64,000 bases of DNA from Aliirhizobium wenxiniae (lineage in GTDB: Bacteria > Pseudomonadota > Alphaproteobacteria > Rhizobiales > Rhizobiaceae). The stretch is from positions 1,364,001 to 1,428,000 of the forward strand of contig NZ_JACHEG010000001.1 in assembly GCF_014201355.1 (NCBI RefSeq). The letters run 5' to 3'. Below, one piece after another: positions 26,563-35,566 of this stretch (within the stretch, counting starts at the first letter, position 1; each line of letters opens with the position of its first letter). Made by a program: the position numbers and the translations under genes. The notes beneath the pieces were generated by a model. That model saw only the letters and a list, made by a program, of their open reading frames with translations. It was not told where the DNA came from and did no database searches.

Positions 26563-27267
26563 ATGGAAAAAATGACGCCGAAAGGGTTAAAAAAGGTCTC
26601 GCTTAAGGAAAACGTGAAGGTCTCCGGCCGTTTTGCGGCAGGCGAGGATCCCGTAAAGCGCGAGCAGATCCTTGACGGTGCCAAGCGTGTATTCATGCGT
26701 ATGGGTTTTGATGCGGCAAGCATGAACGACATTACCCGTGAGGCAGGTGTCTCAAAAGGGACGATCTATGTCTATTTTGCCAATAAGGAAGACCTGTTCG
26801 TCGCGATGGTCGAGATGGAACGTGAAGCCTTTCTCGGCTCCATGAGGACTGTGCTTGCCAAAAGCGAGAATATCGAAAAGGGTCTTTACGAATTCGGCGT
26901 CACCTTTCTCGAACACATGACCGACGGAAAGGTCGTCACCGCGATGCGCACGGTGCTCGGTGTTCGTGAACGCATGCCCGATCTCTGTTCCCGTTTTTTC
27001 CGCGGCCCACAGAACCTGAGAACGGTTCTGCACGATTATCTGGGTCAGGGCGTCGCCGCCGGCACGCTGGAGATCGACGACCTCGATCTCGCCGCCGGTC
27101 AGTTTCTCGATCTCGTCAGCGGCAGCTTCTTCAAATTCCGCCTGTTCGGCACTATGGCAGAGCCACCGTCGCGACAGGAGATAGAACGCGTTATACGCGG
27201 CGCCATCCGCGTTTTCATGGCAGCTTATGCATCAGATAACAAATCCGTGATCGCCAAGTCCGTATGA
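26563..27267 (+). CDS. TetR family repressor of the divergent emrAB-type pump
   Basis: The roughly 234-residue product has the TetR helix-turn-helix (MNDITREAGVSKGTIYVYFANKEDLF) and a C-terminal ligand domain ending in a TetR_C-like fold. A basic N-terminal tail of about 28 residues precedes the DNA-binding domain. Start is uncertain: ATG at 26563 or 26572, neither with a strong ribosome-binding site; an earlier in-frame start at 26512 would overlap operator 2. It probably represses itself and emrAB and is released by a pump substrate. Confidence 0.9.
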   Translation: MEKMTPKGLKKVSLKENVKVSGRFAAGEDPVKREQILDGAKRVFMRMGFDAASMNDITREAGVSKGTIYVYFANKEDLFVAMVEMEREAFLGSMRTVLAKSENIEKGLYEFGVTFLEHMTDGKVVTAMRTVLGVRERMPDLCSRFFRGPQNLRTVLHDYLGQGVAAGTLEIDDLDLAAGQFLDLVSGSFFKFRLFGTMAEPPSRQEIERVIRGAIRVFMAAYASDNKSVIAKSV

Positions 27268-27327
27268 ACGGGGCAAATTGTCGCCTCTCAGACGCAACCT
27301 CCTCTTGTTTTTAGGCTGAAAGCCCCC

Positions 27328-27350
27328 AAATGCGGCGGGCATTTACCGCC
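27328..27350 (+). promoter_or_regulatory. Two mutually exclusive hairpins in the terC leader
   Basis: AAATGC (27328-27333) pairs with GCATTT (27339-27344) around GGCGG. Alternatively that GGCGG (27334-27338) pairs with CCGCC (27346-27350) around GCATTTA. Only one can form at a time. They lie 24-47 bases before terC, after tetR. This could be a leader switch or a weak tetR terminator; it does not match the yybP-ykoY manganese riboswitch as I know it. Confidence 0.4.
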
Positions 27351-27374
27351 TTTGATTGAAAACAGGAGACATGG

Positions 27375-28145
27375 ATGGACATTGCAGCGCTCTTAGCAGA
27401 CCCGGGGGCCTGGGTAGCGCTCGTAACACTAGTGGTCATGGAAGTCGTGCTCGGCATCGATAACCTGATCTTCATTTCCATCCTGACCAACAAGCTGCCG
27501 CCTGAGCATCGCGAAAAGGCACGCAAGATCGGTATCGGCCTGGCCCTTATCATGCGCCTTGGCCTGCTCGGTACGATCGCCTGGATCGTTCAGCTGACCA
27601 ATCCGCTTTTCGAGCTTTTCGGCCAGCCCTTCTCCTGGAAGGACCTGATCCTCATCGCCGGTGGCCTGTTCCTCGTCTACAAGGCAACGAAGGAAATCCA
27701 CCATTCGGTGGATGTCATCGATCACAAGGAAGACATGGTCGGCGCAGGTTCGGAAGTCCTGCAGATGAGCTTCAGCGCGGCAATCGTGCAGATCCTCATC
27801 CTCGACCTCGTCTTCTCGATCGACAGTATCATCACGGCGGTCGGCATGACGCCACACCTGCCGATCATGATCGTCGCGGTCGTCGCAGCCGTCACCGTCA
27901 TGCTGCTGGCAGCCACCCCGCTCGCCAATTTCATCGAGCGCAACCCGACCATCGTCATGCTGGCACTCGGCTTCCTGCTGATGATCGGTGCGACGCTGAT
28001 TGCCGAAGGTTTCGGCGTCCACGTGCCGAAGGGCTACATCTACGCCGCCATGGCCTTCTCGGCCCTGGTCGAGATGCTCAACATGTGGTCCAGAAACGCC
28101 AAGGCCAAAAACAAGGCCAGGGGCGGCGGCGAGAAGCTGCATTGA
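27375..28145 (+). CDS. TerC family integral membrane protein, probable metal (manganese) exporter
   Basis: The 256-residue product has about seven to eight membrane helices with the two acidic signatures of the family: [18 protein letters not shown] (about 20-37) and [20 protein letters not shown] (about 138-157). Intramembrane aspartates of this kind are needed for Mn(II) export in characterised relatives. The family also includes tellurium-resistance proteins, but no ter cluster is nearby. ACAGGAGAC precedes the ATG. A strong terminator follows. The manganese importer sitABCD is some 10 kb away. Confidence 0.9.
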   Translation: MDIAALLADPGAWVALVTLVVMEVVLGIDNLIFISILTNKLPPEHREKARKIGIGLALIMRLGLLGTIAWIVQLTNPLFELFGQPFSWKDLILIAGGLFLVYKATKEIHHSVDVIDHKEDMVGAGSEVLQMSFSAAIVQILILDLVFSIDSIITAVGMTPHLPIMIVAVVAAVTVMLLAATPLANFIERNPTIVMLALGFLLMIGATLIAEGFGVHVPKGYIYAAMAFSALVEMLNMWSRNAKAKNKARGGGEKLH

Positions 28146-28153
28146 TCTCACAG

Positions 28154-28179
28154 AAAGGGCGCCTGAGGCGCCCTTTTTT
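28154..28179 (+). terminator. Intrinsic terminator after terC
   Basis: AAAGGGCGCC (28154-28163) pairs perfectly with GGCGCCCTTT (28167-28176) around a 3-base loop, followed by more T residues on the plus strand. Confidence 0.92.
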
Positions 28180-28187
28180 ATTCCCGG

Positions 28188-28730
28188 TTACTTTGCCAGT
28201 TCGCGATCGAGAGCCTCGACCAACCGGCTGTCATCGGCAGTCACATCCGGCGCAAAACGAGCCACAACCTTGCCATTACGGCCGATCAGGAATTTCTCGA
28301 AGTTCCAGACGATCTCTGCGTCATCGGCAACCTCCATGCCATGACCTCTCAGCCTTTCCTTCATCGGGCCGTCTCCGGTCGTCGCAATGCCCGAACCGGT
28401 CAGCGCCTTGTAGAGCGGATGCTTGTCATCGCCCTTCACCGAAATCTTCGAAAAGATCGGGAATTTCACGTCATAGGTCAGCTGGCAGAATTCAACGATT
28501 TCGGCATCCGTGCCAGGCTCCTGGCCCTTGAAATTGTTGGCCGGGAAGGCCGCGATGACAAACCCCTTGTCCTTCTTGTCTTCATAGAGCTTTTCCAGAC
28601 CTTCATACTGCTTGGTCAGCCCGCATTTTGAAGCGACGTTTACGACCAGCATGACCTGCCCGTTGTAGCTGGCAAGCGTTGTATCGCTCCCGTCAGTGCG
28701 CTTGACGGGAATGGAAAGAATATCGGTCAT
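28188..28730 (-). CDS. Glutathione peroxidase family protein (BsaA/BtuE type)
   Basis: The 180-residue product reduces hydroperoxides, in bacteria usually with thioredoxin as reductant. The peroxidatic residue is Cys36 in NVASKCGLT (not selenocysteine); the rest of the catalytic set is seen in FPANNFKGQEPG (Asn, Gln) and WNFEKFLI (Trp, Asn). AGGAG precedes the ATG. No signal peptide, so cytoplasmic. Convergent with terC and sharing its terminator region. Confidence 0.93.
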   Translation of the reverse strand: MTDILSIPVKRTDGSDTTLASYNGQVMLVVNVASKCGLTKQYEGLEKLYEDKKDKGFVIAAFPANNFKGQEPGTDAEIVEFCQLTYDVKFPIFSKISVKGDDKHPLYKALTGSGIATTGDGPMKERLRGHGMEVADDAEIVWNFEKFLIGRNGKVVARFAPDVTADDSRLVEALDRELAK

Positions 28731-28795
28731 GGAAAACTCCTGAAGGCAGTGCAGATGAGCGCCAGCTTAATACGCGCATCCGGCTTGTCCATCAC

Positions 28796-29554
28796 TCATG
28801 CCACTTCGTCGATCAGCACCTGGATAAATCCGCGCGAACAGCGCTCGATGCGGCCGGTAACTCCGTAGACCTGATTGAGGACATCCGGCGTCAGAGCGTG
28901 TTGCGGCTCACCATCGGAGACAACGCGACCGCCCGACAGAAGCACCAGCCGGTCACACCAGCGGCAGGCGAGACCGAGGTCGTGCAGTACTGCGATCGAG
29001 ATGATCCCCTGTTCCTCGGTAATCTCGCGGATCGTGCGCATGACGCGGATCTGGTGGGCAACATCGAGCGCCGAGGTCGGCTCGTCGAGCAGCAGCACCC
29101 GCGGCTTGCGCACCAGCGCCTGCGCAAGGCTAGCAAGCTGCCGCTGGCCCCCGGAAAGCGAGTCGAGCTGCGCCATGGCAAGATTGCTGATGCCGAGCCG
29201 ATCAAGAACGGCAAGCGAGCGTTTGACCGCATCCGGATCGCGCGAGGAAGCGCGCAAAGCCCCGATCGTTGCCTCCAGCACCGTCAGCGCTACCCGCTGC
29301 GGCAGGGATTGCGGCATGTAGGTGATCGCCCGAGCGCGCTGCGCCGGCGATTGCCGCGTGATGTCGACACCATCCAGATGCAGCACGCCGCCCGCCTTGT
29401 GAAGGCCCGCCAGCGAACGCAGCAGCGTCGACTTGCCGGCTCCGTTCTGGCCGAGAAACGCCGTGATCGTCCCTGAAGGCATTGCAGAAATGTCGACATC
29501 CGTCAGAACCGGCTTTTTACCGTAACCGGCGGAGAGTTTTTCGACCGAAAGCAT
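28796..29554 (-). CDS. Iron-siderophore-type ABC transporter ATP-binding protein (FecE/FhuC-like)
   Basis: The 252-residue ATPase has Walker A GQNGAGKST (35-43), signature LSGGQRQLASLAQAL and Walker B VLLLDEPTSALD, the pattern of ferric-siderophore, haem and cobalamin importers. Its ATG overlaps the permease stop by one base (TGATG), so the two are translationally coupled; the frame is open upstream inside the permease gene but that part is rejected. It drives uptake through the permease at 29554-30624. Confidence 0.92.
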   Translation of the reverse strand: MLSVEKLSAGYGKKPVLTDVDISAMPSGTITAFLGQNGAGKSTLLRSLAGLHKAGGVLHLDGVDITRQSPAQRARAITYMPQSLPQRVALTVLEATIGALRASSRDPDAVKRSLAVLDRLGISNLAMAQLDSLSGGQRQLASLAQALVRKPRVLLLDEPTSALDVAHQIRVMRTIREITEEQGIISIAVLHDLGLACRWCDRLVLLSGGRVVSDGEPQHALTPDVLNQVYGVTGRIERCSRGFIQVLIDEVA

Positions 29555-30624
29555 CAAGCCTTCCCCTTCGTGCTGAAAATCAGGGCAAGGAAGAACGGCA
29601 CGCCGATCAGCGACGTGACGATGCCGACCGGGATCAGCACGCCCGGCACGATGATCTTGCTGGCAGCCGATGCCAGCGCCATGACCAGCGCGCCGCAAAG
29701 CATGCTTGCCGGCAGGAAGAACCGATGATCCTCGCCGACTAGAAGCCGGGCAATATGAGGGCCGACAAGCCCGATGAACCCGATCGTGCCGACGAAGGAA
29801 ACGGAGGTCGCGGCAAGAATACTGACGCGCAGAAGCGAGAAGAACCGCAACCGCGTCACGTCGATACCGAACGAACGCGCCCGATCCTCGCCAAGCCTCA
29901 ATGCCGTCAGCTTCCAGCAGGCAGCCATTGAAAACGGTACGACACAAGCCATGACCAATGCCATGATCTGAAGCTTCGTCCAGGTCGAGCGGGTGAGGCT
30001 ACCCATGCTCCAGAAAACCAGTTGCTGCAGCGCCTCGGCCGAAGCGACGAACTGCATGATCGCCACCAGCGCGTTGAAGATGAAAACCAGCGCAATGCCG
30101 AACAGTACAAGCGTCTCGACCCCTGCACCACGCAGGCCGGAGAGCGCCTGCAGCAAAAGGACGGAGCCGAAGGCGAATATGAAGGCGTTGGCAGGAATGA
30201 ACCACTCGGCCGGCAGGCCGGGAACGCCGAGCTGCAGCACGATGGCAAGCGCCGCGCCGAAGGATGCCGCAGACGACACGCCGAGCGTAAACGGGCTTGC
30301 CAGCGGGTTGTCGAGAATGGTCTGCATCTCGGCACCGGCAAGCGACAGCGACGCGCCGACAAGCAGGGCCATCAGCGAATAGGGTAGCCGCACGTCGACG
30401 ACGATCGCACGCACGCCTCGGCTGACACTCTCCGGCTGAAAAATCGCGGCCAGCACGTCACTCGGCGAGAGACCGGAAGACCCGACGCAGATATCGATCA
30501 CTGCGGCGGCGCAAAGCGCCACGGCAAGAACGATCAGCATCATCACTTTCACGCGGATCTTGCTATGATAGGCGCGCTCCGCATCCGCCAACAGCGCTGG
30601 CGGATTGTGTTCGGCAATGCTCAC
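29554..30624 (-). CDS. FecCD family iron-siderophore ABC transporter permease
   Basis: The 356-residue product has about nine to ten membrane helices and FecCD hallmarks (DVRLPYSLMALLVGASLSLAG, GVSSAASFGAALAI, GTIGFIGLVGPHIARLLVG). It forms the inner-membrane channel. I chose the GTG at 30624 (MSIAEHNPPALL..) because CGGAGC lies at good spacing; no ATG in the region gives a full first helix with a comparable ribosome-binding site except the internal MMLIV, which would trim the N-terminus. The binding protein gene is 117 bases upstream. Confidence 0.92.
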   Translation of the reverse strand: MSIAEHNPPALLADAERAYHSKIRVKVMMLIVLAVALCAAAVIDICVGSSGLSPSDVLAAIFQPESVSRGVRAIVVDVRLPYSLMALLVGASLSLAGAEMQTILDNPLASPFTLGVSSAASFGAALAIVLQLGVPGLPAEWFIPANAFIFAFGSVLLLQALSGLRGAGVETLVLFGIALVFIFNALVAIMQFVASAEALQQLVFWSMGSLTRSTWTKLQIMALVMACVVPFSMAACWKLTALRLGEDRARSFGIDVTRLRFFSLLRVSILAATSVSFVGTIGFIGLVGPHIARLLVGEDHRFFLPASMLCGALVMALASAASKIIVPGVLIPVGIVTSLIGVPFFLALIFSTKGKA

Positions 30625-30740
30625 ATGATGCTCCGATACATAGGCGCAATTCCAACAAATGCAGGAACCGGAATTGCGTGGAAACAAATGGATGGAGCAG
30701 TTCCGCATTTCGAGGAAAGGCGAAACTGCTTCAAAAAAGC

Positions 30741-31862
30741 CTACTGCGTTACCGGTGCCGAGGCGCCGAGCACGACAGGTGCATCGGGGATCTTGGTGAA
30801 GCTCTTGATCAGGCTCGCATAGGTGGCGGCGGGATCGAGATCCTTGAAGGCTTCCGGATACATGAAGGTCGCCATGTATTCGAGGCCGACAATGTTATAC
30901 GGATGGTTGTAGAACTGGTGGTAGAGACCGTAGACGCGGCCATCCTGCACCGCCTTCATCGCGGCAAAGCCGTCACGCCGCTCCAGCTTGCCGAGTGCTG
31001 CCGAAACCTGCTGCGGCGTGACATTGTAGCCGAATGGAGCCGCGGAATTTTCCGGGTTTGTCCACTGCGAACCGGACATGATGTAAACATCCGGCGGGTT
31101 GGAGCCGAGCAGCGCTTCGAGCGACACGGTGCCCGTCTGGCCCGGCAGCAGCTTGGAGCCGATATTGTTGCCCTTCAGCGAGGCGACGAGCTTGCCGAAA
31201 CCGGTATCACCATGGGTAAAGCAGCAACCATCACCCTTGTTGCCGGCCTTGGCTTCGACGAAGACATTCGGAAACACTGTCTGCTTGGCGATAACCTCGT
31301 TCAGGTGGCCGAGATGCTGTTTGTAGAAGGAAACGTATTCTGCAGCTTCCTTCTCGCGATCCATCACCTTGCCGAGCACTTCGACGCTTTCCATCGTATG
31401 GTCGACCGGCTCTTCCATCACGTCGAGATAGACGACCGGAATATCGAGCGCCTTCAGCTTGTCCTCAATACCGCCTTCCTTGAATGACTTCTGCGCCCTC
31501 AGCTGGGCAACGACAACGTCAGGCTTGGCGGCGATGACCGCTTCCAGATCGGTTTCTCCATCTTCCGACAGGCTCATGATTGGCGGAGCCTTGCCGAAGG
31601 CGCCTTCCATGAGTTTGGCAGTACCCGGATCGGACTTGACGAAATTGGAGCTCCAGCCGACGACACGCGCATAGGGGTTGTCACGATCAAGCAATGCAAC
31701 GGTCAGCATGTCACGCCCATCCTGCAGGATGATCCGTTCGGGCTTCTTGGCGATCGTCACGGTGCGGCCAGCGACATCGGTGATCGTTGCCGGATAGTCG
31801 GTGGCAAACGCGGTGGATGCACCAAGCGCAAGGGCAAAAGCGGAAAATACGATCGGTCTCAT
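30741..31862 (-). CDS. Iron-siderophore-type ABC transporter periplasmic binding protein (FecB/BtuF class)
   Basis: The 373-residue product begins with a signal peptide (MRPIVFSAFALALGASTAFA) and continues with the PF01497 pattern: TITDVAGRTVTIAKKPERIIL and VIAAKPDVVVAQL. A Cys-Cys pair in NKGDGCCFTHGDTGF is unusual and conserved-looking. It delivers the ligand to the FecCD permease downstream. Whether the ligand is a ferric siderophore, ferric citrate or haem cannot be told. An IRO-box-like site lies upstream (31926-31940). Confidence 0.88.
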   Translation of the reverse strand: MRPIVFSAFALALGASTAFATDYPATITDVAGRTVTIAKKPERIILQDGRDMLTVALLDRDNPYARVVGWSSNFVKSDPGTAKLMEGAFGKAPPIMSLSEDGETDLEAVIAAKPDVVVAQLRAQKSFKEGGIEDKLKALDIPVVYLDVMEEPVDHTMESVEVLGKVMDREKEAAEYVSFYKQHLGHLNEVIAKQTVFPNVFVEAKAGNKGDGCCFTHGDTGFGKLVASLKGNNIGSKLLPGQTGTVSLEALLGSNPPDVYIMSGSQWTNPENSAAPFGYNVTPQQVSAALGKLERRDGFAAMKAVQDGRVYGLYHQFYNHPYNIVGLEYMATFMYPEAFKDLDPAATYASLIKSFTKIPDAPVVLGASAPVTQ

Positions 31863-31925
31863 GGGTGTCCTCTGTGTGTCCGTTGCATCAGATCTCCTCC
31901 CGGTTGCGGACCTACGCTGATTTCA

Positions 31926-31940
31926 TGAGTAGAACAATCA
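31926..31940. promoter_or_regulatory. IRO-box-like site upstream of the iron-type ABC importer
   Basis: TGA-N9-TCA (31926-31928 and 31938-31940) has the form described for the RirA-controlled iron-responsive operator of rhizobia. It lies about 64 bases before the binding-protein start. The pattern is short and may occur by chance. Confidence 0.4.
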
Positions 31941-32106
31941 ACTTTTACTTGAAAAATGCCCTCGTTCTGACGAGCCGACCCAATTCGCAGTAGAATTGTA
32001 CAAATTGGCGATATCCCGTATCGGCGTTTGAAACGATCCGGCCTCTCGGGCATTATTGCGTCACTCGAAACCGCCCACCTCGCCGCACGCATACCCCCGG
32101 AGCCGC

Positions 32107-33876
32107 ATGACAACCCAGCAGATCCTCGCTTTCGCCGTCATCGCCGCGATGATGGCCGTATTCATCTGGGATCGGTTTCGCTATGATGTGGTGGCCTGTT
32201 GTGCGCTGGTTCTGGCCGTGGCGCTCGGTGTTGTGCCGACCGACCAGGCATTTTCCGGCTTTTCCGACGACATCGTCATCATCGTCGGCTCGGCGCTGGT
32301 CGTCTCGGCGGGTGTCGCGCGCTCCGGTATCGTCGATCTGGCTATCAAGAAGTTCTTCCCCAATCTCGACACGCTGCACACCCAGCTCGCGTTGTTGATG
32401 ATCGTCGTGGCGGTTCTCTCCGCCTTCATCAAGAATATCGGCGCGCTGGCCATCATGATGCCGGTCGCCTTCCAGTTCGCCAAAAAATCCGGTGCCTCGC
32501 CGTCGAAATACCTGATGCCGATGGCTTTTTCGGCACTGCTCGGCGGGCTGATGACCCAGATCGGCACCTCGCCCAATATCGTCGTCTCACGCATCCGCGA
32601 AGAACTGACCGGCCAGTCCTTCACCATGTTCGATTTCACCCCGATGGGCGTCATCCTCTGCGTGGTCGGCATAACCTTTCTTCTGTTCTTCCATTGGCTG
32701 GTGCCGAGCCGCACAAAGGAAAACCACTCGATCGAAGAAGCCGTCGAGATCAAGAACTACACATCGGAAGTGATGGTGACGGCGCAATCGACCGTGCTTG
32801 AAAAGCGGTTGGGCGAACTGCTGAAACTTGGCGATGGCGAAGTGATTGCCAATGCCGTGCTGCGCGGCACTGCCCGCATGGCGCCGTTCCCGGACCTGAG
32901 CTTGCGGGAAAATGACATCGTCCTGCTCGAAGGCCCGTCCAAGGCGCTCGACCGCATCGTTTCCTCGGCAAAGCTGCAACTGTCCGGCAAGCCGCTGACC
33001 GGCGAACAGGCACAGGGCGACATCATCTCGATCGAGGCGATCATCAGCCAGGAATCGCCGCTCAAGGGCCTGTCCGCCAAGGAACTGGCACTCTCCTATA
33101 CCCGCGGCGTCAATCTTCTGGCGATCAGCCGCCACGGGGAACGCCTGAAAGAGCGCCTCGGCAGCCTGACGCTTGCAGCCGGTGATGTGATCGTGCTGCA
33201 GGGCTCGCGAAAGACCATGCCGACCATCATGCAGGATTTTTCCCTCCTGCCGCTGGCCCAGCGGGAGGTATTGCTCGGCACCCGTCGCCGCGCCTTCATC
33301 CCGCTCATCATCCTTGCGCTCGCCATGGCCGCCACCGCAGTCGGCTTCGCCCCGGTGCCTGTCGCCTTTTTCGCAGCAGCCCTCGGCATGGTCGTCTTCC
33401 GCTGCATACCGCTCACCGATTTCTACAAGTCGGTAGACGGCCCGATCCTCGTCATGCTGGCAGCCCTCATCCCCGTCTCAGACAGCCTGCGCACCACAGG
33501 CGGCAGTGACCTGATCGCCGGCTGGCTCGGCGAGGTCGCGGCAACCCTGCCTGCCTGGGGTGCCCTTGGCCTCATTCTCGTAACCGCCATGGCCGTTACC
33601 CCCTTCCTCAACAATGCCGCGACCGTGCTCGTCATGGGCCCGATCGCAGCCAGCTTCGCCACCAATCTCGGTTTCAAACCGGAAGCGTTCCTGATGGCAG
33701 TTGCGATCGGCGCCGGCTGCGATTTCCTCACCCCCGTCGGCCATCAGTGCAACACGCTGGTCTTCGGTCCGGGCGGCTACAAATTCTCCGATTATCCGCG
33801 CCTCGGCCTGCCCCTGTCCTTCCTCATCATCCTCGTCAGCATTCCGGCCTTGCTCTACATCTGGCCAGTCGGCTGA
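32107..33876 (+). CDS. SLC13/DASS-type anion transporter with two internal TrkA-C (RCK-C) domains
   Basis: The 589-residue product has two membrane halves (about 1-200 and 400-589) flanking a soluble middle with two TrkA-C-like segments: VIANAVLRGTARMAPFPDLSLRENDIVLLEG and VNLLAISRHGERLKERLGSLTLAAGDVIVLQG. This layout is typical of bacterial Na+/dicarboxylate- or sulfate-type carriers. Conserved SPSKYLMPMAFSALLGGLMTQIGTSPNI and CDFLTPVGHQCNTLVFGPGGYKF lie in the pore-forming helices. The ATG at 32107 has CGGAGC upstream. Substrate (sulfate, dicarboxylate, other anion) unknown. It stands alone, convergent with nothing near. Confidence 0.87.
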   Translation: MTTQQILAFAVIAAMMAVFIWDRFRYDVVACCALVLAVALGVVPTDQAFSGFSDDIVIIVGSALVVSAGVARSGIVDLAIKKFFPNLDTLHTQLALLMIVVAVLSAFIKNIGALAIMMPVAFQFAKKSGASPSKYLMPMAFSALLGGLMTQIGTSPNIVVSRIREELTGQSFTMFDFTPMGVILCVVGITFLLFFHWLVPSRTKENHSIEEAVEIKNYTSEVMVTAQSTVLEKRLGELLKLGDGEVIANAVLRGTARMAPFPDLSLRENDIVLLEGPSKALDRIVSSAKLQLSGKPLTGEQAQGDIISIEAIISQESPLKGLSAKELALSYTRGVNLLAISRHGERLKERLGSLTLAAGDVIVLQGSRKTMPTIMQDFSLLPLAQREVLLGTRRRAFIPLIILALAMAATAVGFAPVPVAFFAAALGMVVFRCIPLTDFYKSVDGPILVMLAALIPVSDSLRTTGGSDLIAGWLGEVAATLPAWGALGLILVTAMAVTPFLNNAATVLVMGPIAASFATNLGFKPEAFLMAVAIGAGCDFLTPVGHQCNTLVFGPGGYKFSDYPRLGLPLSFLIILVSIPALLYIWPVG

Positions 33877-34013
33877 CACCGGTAAGATCCTGCTAGGGCC
33901 GTTGGGCCTAAAAACCTTGACGCTTTCGCCTGAATATGGCCTAAGCCTGCCCCAATCCCTATTCCCGGAACAGGCTTGGCGCATTCGGTTGCGCCGCGAA
34001 ATAGAGCAGCACA

Positions 34014-35471
34014 ATGATCAACCCGACCCCACGCGTCCGCATCGCTCCCTCGCCCACCGGCGAGCCGCATGTCGGCACCGCCTATATCGCCCTTTTCAAC
34101 TACCTATTCGCAAAGAAGAACGGCGGCGAGTTCATCCTGCGCATCGAGGATACCGATGCCACCCGTTCGACGCTCGAATTCGAACAGCGGGTTCTGGATG
34201 CGCTGAAATGGACGGGTCTGAAATGGTCGGAAGGCCCGGATGTCGGCGGCCCGTACGGTCCTTACCGCCAGTCCGAGCGCAAGGACATGTACCAGCCTTA
34301 CGCGCAGGACCTACTCGACAAGGGCCATGCCTTCCGCTGCTTCTGCACGCCCGAACGGCTCGAGCAGATGCGCGAAGGCCAGCGCGCCGCCGGCAAGCCG
34401 CCGAAATACGACGGTCTCTGCCTGCATCTGACGGCCGAAGAAGTCACGTCCAAGATGGCAGCCGGCGAAAGCTCCGTCGTGCGCATGAAAATCCCGACCG
34501 AGGGTTTCTGCGACTTCAACGACGCCGTTTACGGCGATGTGTCGATCCCGTGGGATTCTGTTGACATGCAGGTCCTCATCAAGGGCGACGGCATGCCGAC
34601 CTATCACATGGCAAACGTCATCGACGACCACCTGATGAAGATCACCCACGTCGCCCGCGGCGAGGAGTGGCTGGCATCGGTGCCGAAGCACATCCTGCTC
34701 TACCGTTATTTCGGTTGGGAAGCTCCGGTCTGGATGCACCTCTCCCTGATGAGGAATGCCGACAAGTCCAAGCTGTCGAAGCGCAAGAACCCGACCTCGA
34801 TCAGCTACTATTCCGCACTCGGTTACCTGCCTGAAGCCCTGATGAACTTCTTGGGCCTGTTCTTCGTGCAGATCGCCGAAGGCGAGGAACTGCTGACCAT
34901 GGAAGAGCTGACGGCAAAGTTCGAGCCGGACGCACTCTCCAAGGCCGGCGCCATCTTCGACCTGCAGAAGCTCGAATGGCTGAACGGCCGCTGGCTGCGC
35001 GAAAAGCTGACGCCGCAGGAATTCGTTGCCCGCACACTCGAATGGGCAATGGAAAACGACCGCCTGAACCAGGGCCTTCTGCATTCGCAGAGCCGCATCA
35101 CCAAGCTCGGCGACCTGCCGAACCTTGCAGGCTTCCTGCTCGCCGCCGATGTCGGCCTGACGCCGGCATCTTTCGCGGGCCTGAAGACGTCGCCGGAAGA
35201 TACGCTTGCGATCATCAACACGGTCCAGGCCGACATCGAAAAGATGGTCGAGTGGAACGTCGAGGCGATCGACGCCGAACTGCGCGCCGTGGCCGACAAG
35301 CTGGAAAAGAAACTCCGCGTCGTCACCCCGCCGCTCTTCATCGCCATGTCCGGCTCGTCGCGCTCGCTGCCGCTGTTCGACTCGATGGCCATCCTCGGCC
35401 GCTCGGTCGTGCGCCAGCGCCTGAAGATCGCCGCAACCGTCGTGGCATCGATGGTGGGCGACGGGAAATAA
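34014..35471 (+). CDS. gltX: Glutamyl-tRNA synthetase
   Basis: GltX charges tRNA-Glu with glutamate (and in many alphaproteobacteria also misacylates tRNA-Gln for GatCAB). The 485-residue product carries the class I HIGH-like motif PSPTGEPHVGTAY (about 12-24) and the KMSKS-like KLSKRKN (about 250). Rhizobia often carry two gltX copies; which this is cannot be told. The next gene is lysS, so this is a small aminoacylation cluster. A GC-rich hairpin separates the two. Confidence 0.96.
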   Translation: MINPTPRVRIAPSPTGEPHVGTAYIALFNYLFAKKNGGEFILRIEDTDATRSTLEFEQRVLDALKWTGLKWSEGPDVGGPYGPYRQSERKDMYQPYAQDLLDKGHAFRCFCTPERLEQMREGQRAAGKPPKYDGLCLHLTAEEVTSKMAAGESSVVRMKIPTEGFCDFNDAVYGDVSIPWDSVDMQVLIKGDGMPTYHMANVIDDHLMKITHVARGEEWLASVPKHILLYRYFGWEAPVWMHLSLMRNADKSKLSKRKNPTSISYYSALGYLPEALMNFLGLFFVQIAEGEELLTMEELTAKFEPDALSKAGAIFDLQKLEWLNGRWLREKLTPQEFVARTLEWAMENDRLNQGLLHSQSRITKLGDLPNLAGFLLAADVGLTPASFAGLKTSPEDTLAIINTVQADIEKMVEWNVEAIDAELRAVADKLEKKLRVVTPPLFIAMSGSSRSLPLFDSMAILGRSVVRQRLKIAATVVASMVGDGK

Positions 35472-35488
35472 GGAATTCGCGACGCGCC

Positions 35489-35508
35489 CCCTCCCCACAA
35501 GGGGAGGG
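35489..35508. repeat. GC-rich intergenic palindrome between gltX and lysS
   Basis: CCCTCCCC (35489-35496) pairs perfectly with GGGGAGGG (35501-35508) around ACAA. This sequence type is a frequent small intergenic repeat in rhizobial genomes; here it may also act as a weak terminator or processing site after gltX, although no T run follows. Confidence 0.6.
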
Positions 35509-35566
35509 TTAGGCCGAGCCAGCCGCGCCGGCATAACAGAACAACGAGCCGAAAAAGGCGAACACG

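Noticed and set aside
27268..27374. A yybP-ykoY manganese riboswitch before terC
   Set aside because: The leader is too short and lacks the conserved loops I know for that class; only the alternative hairpins remain.
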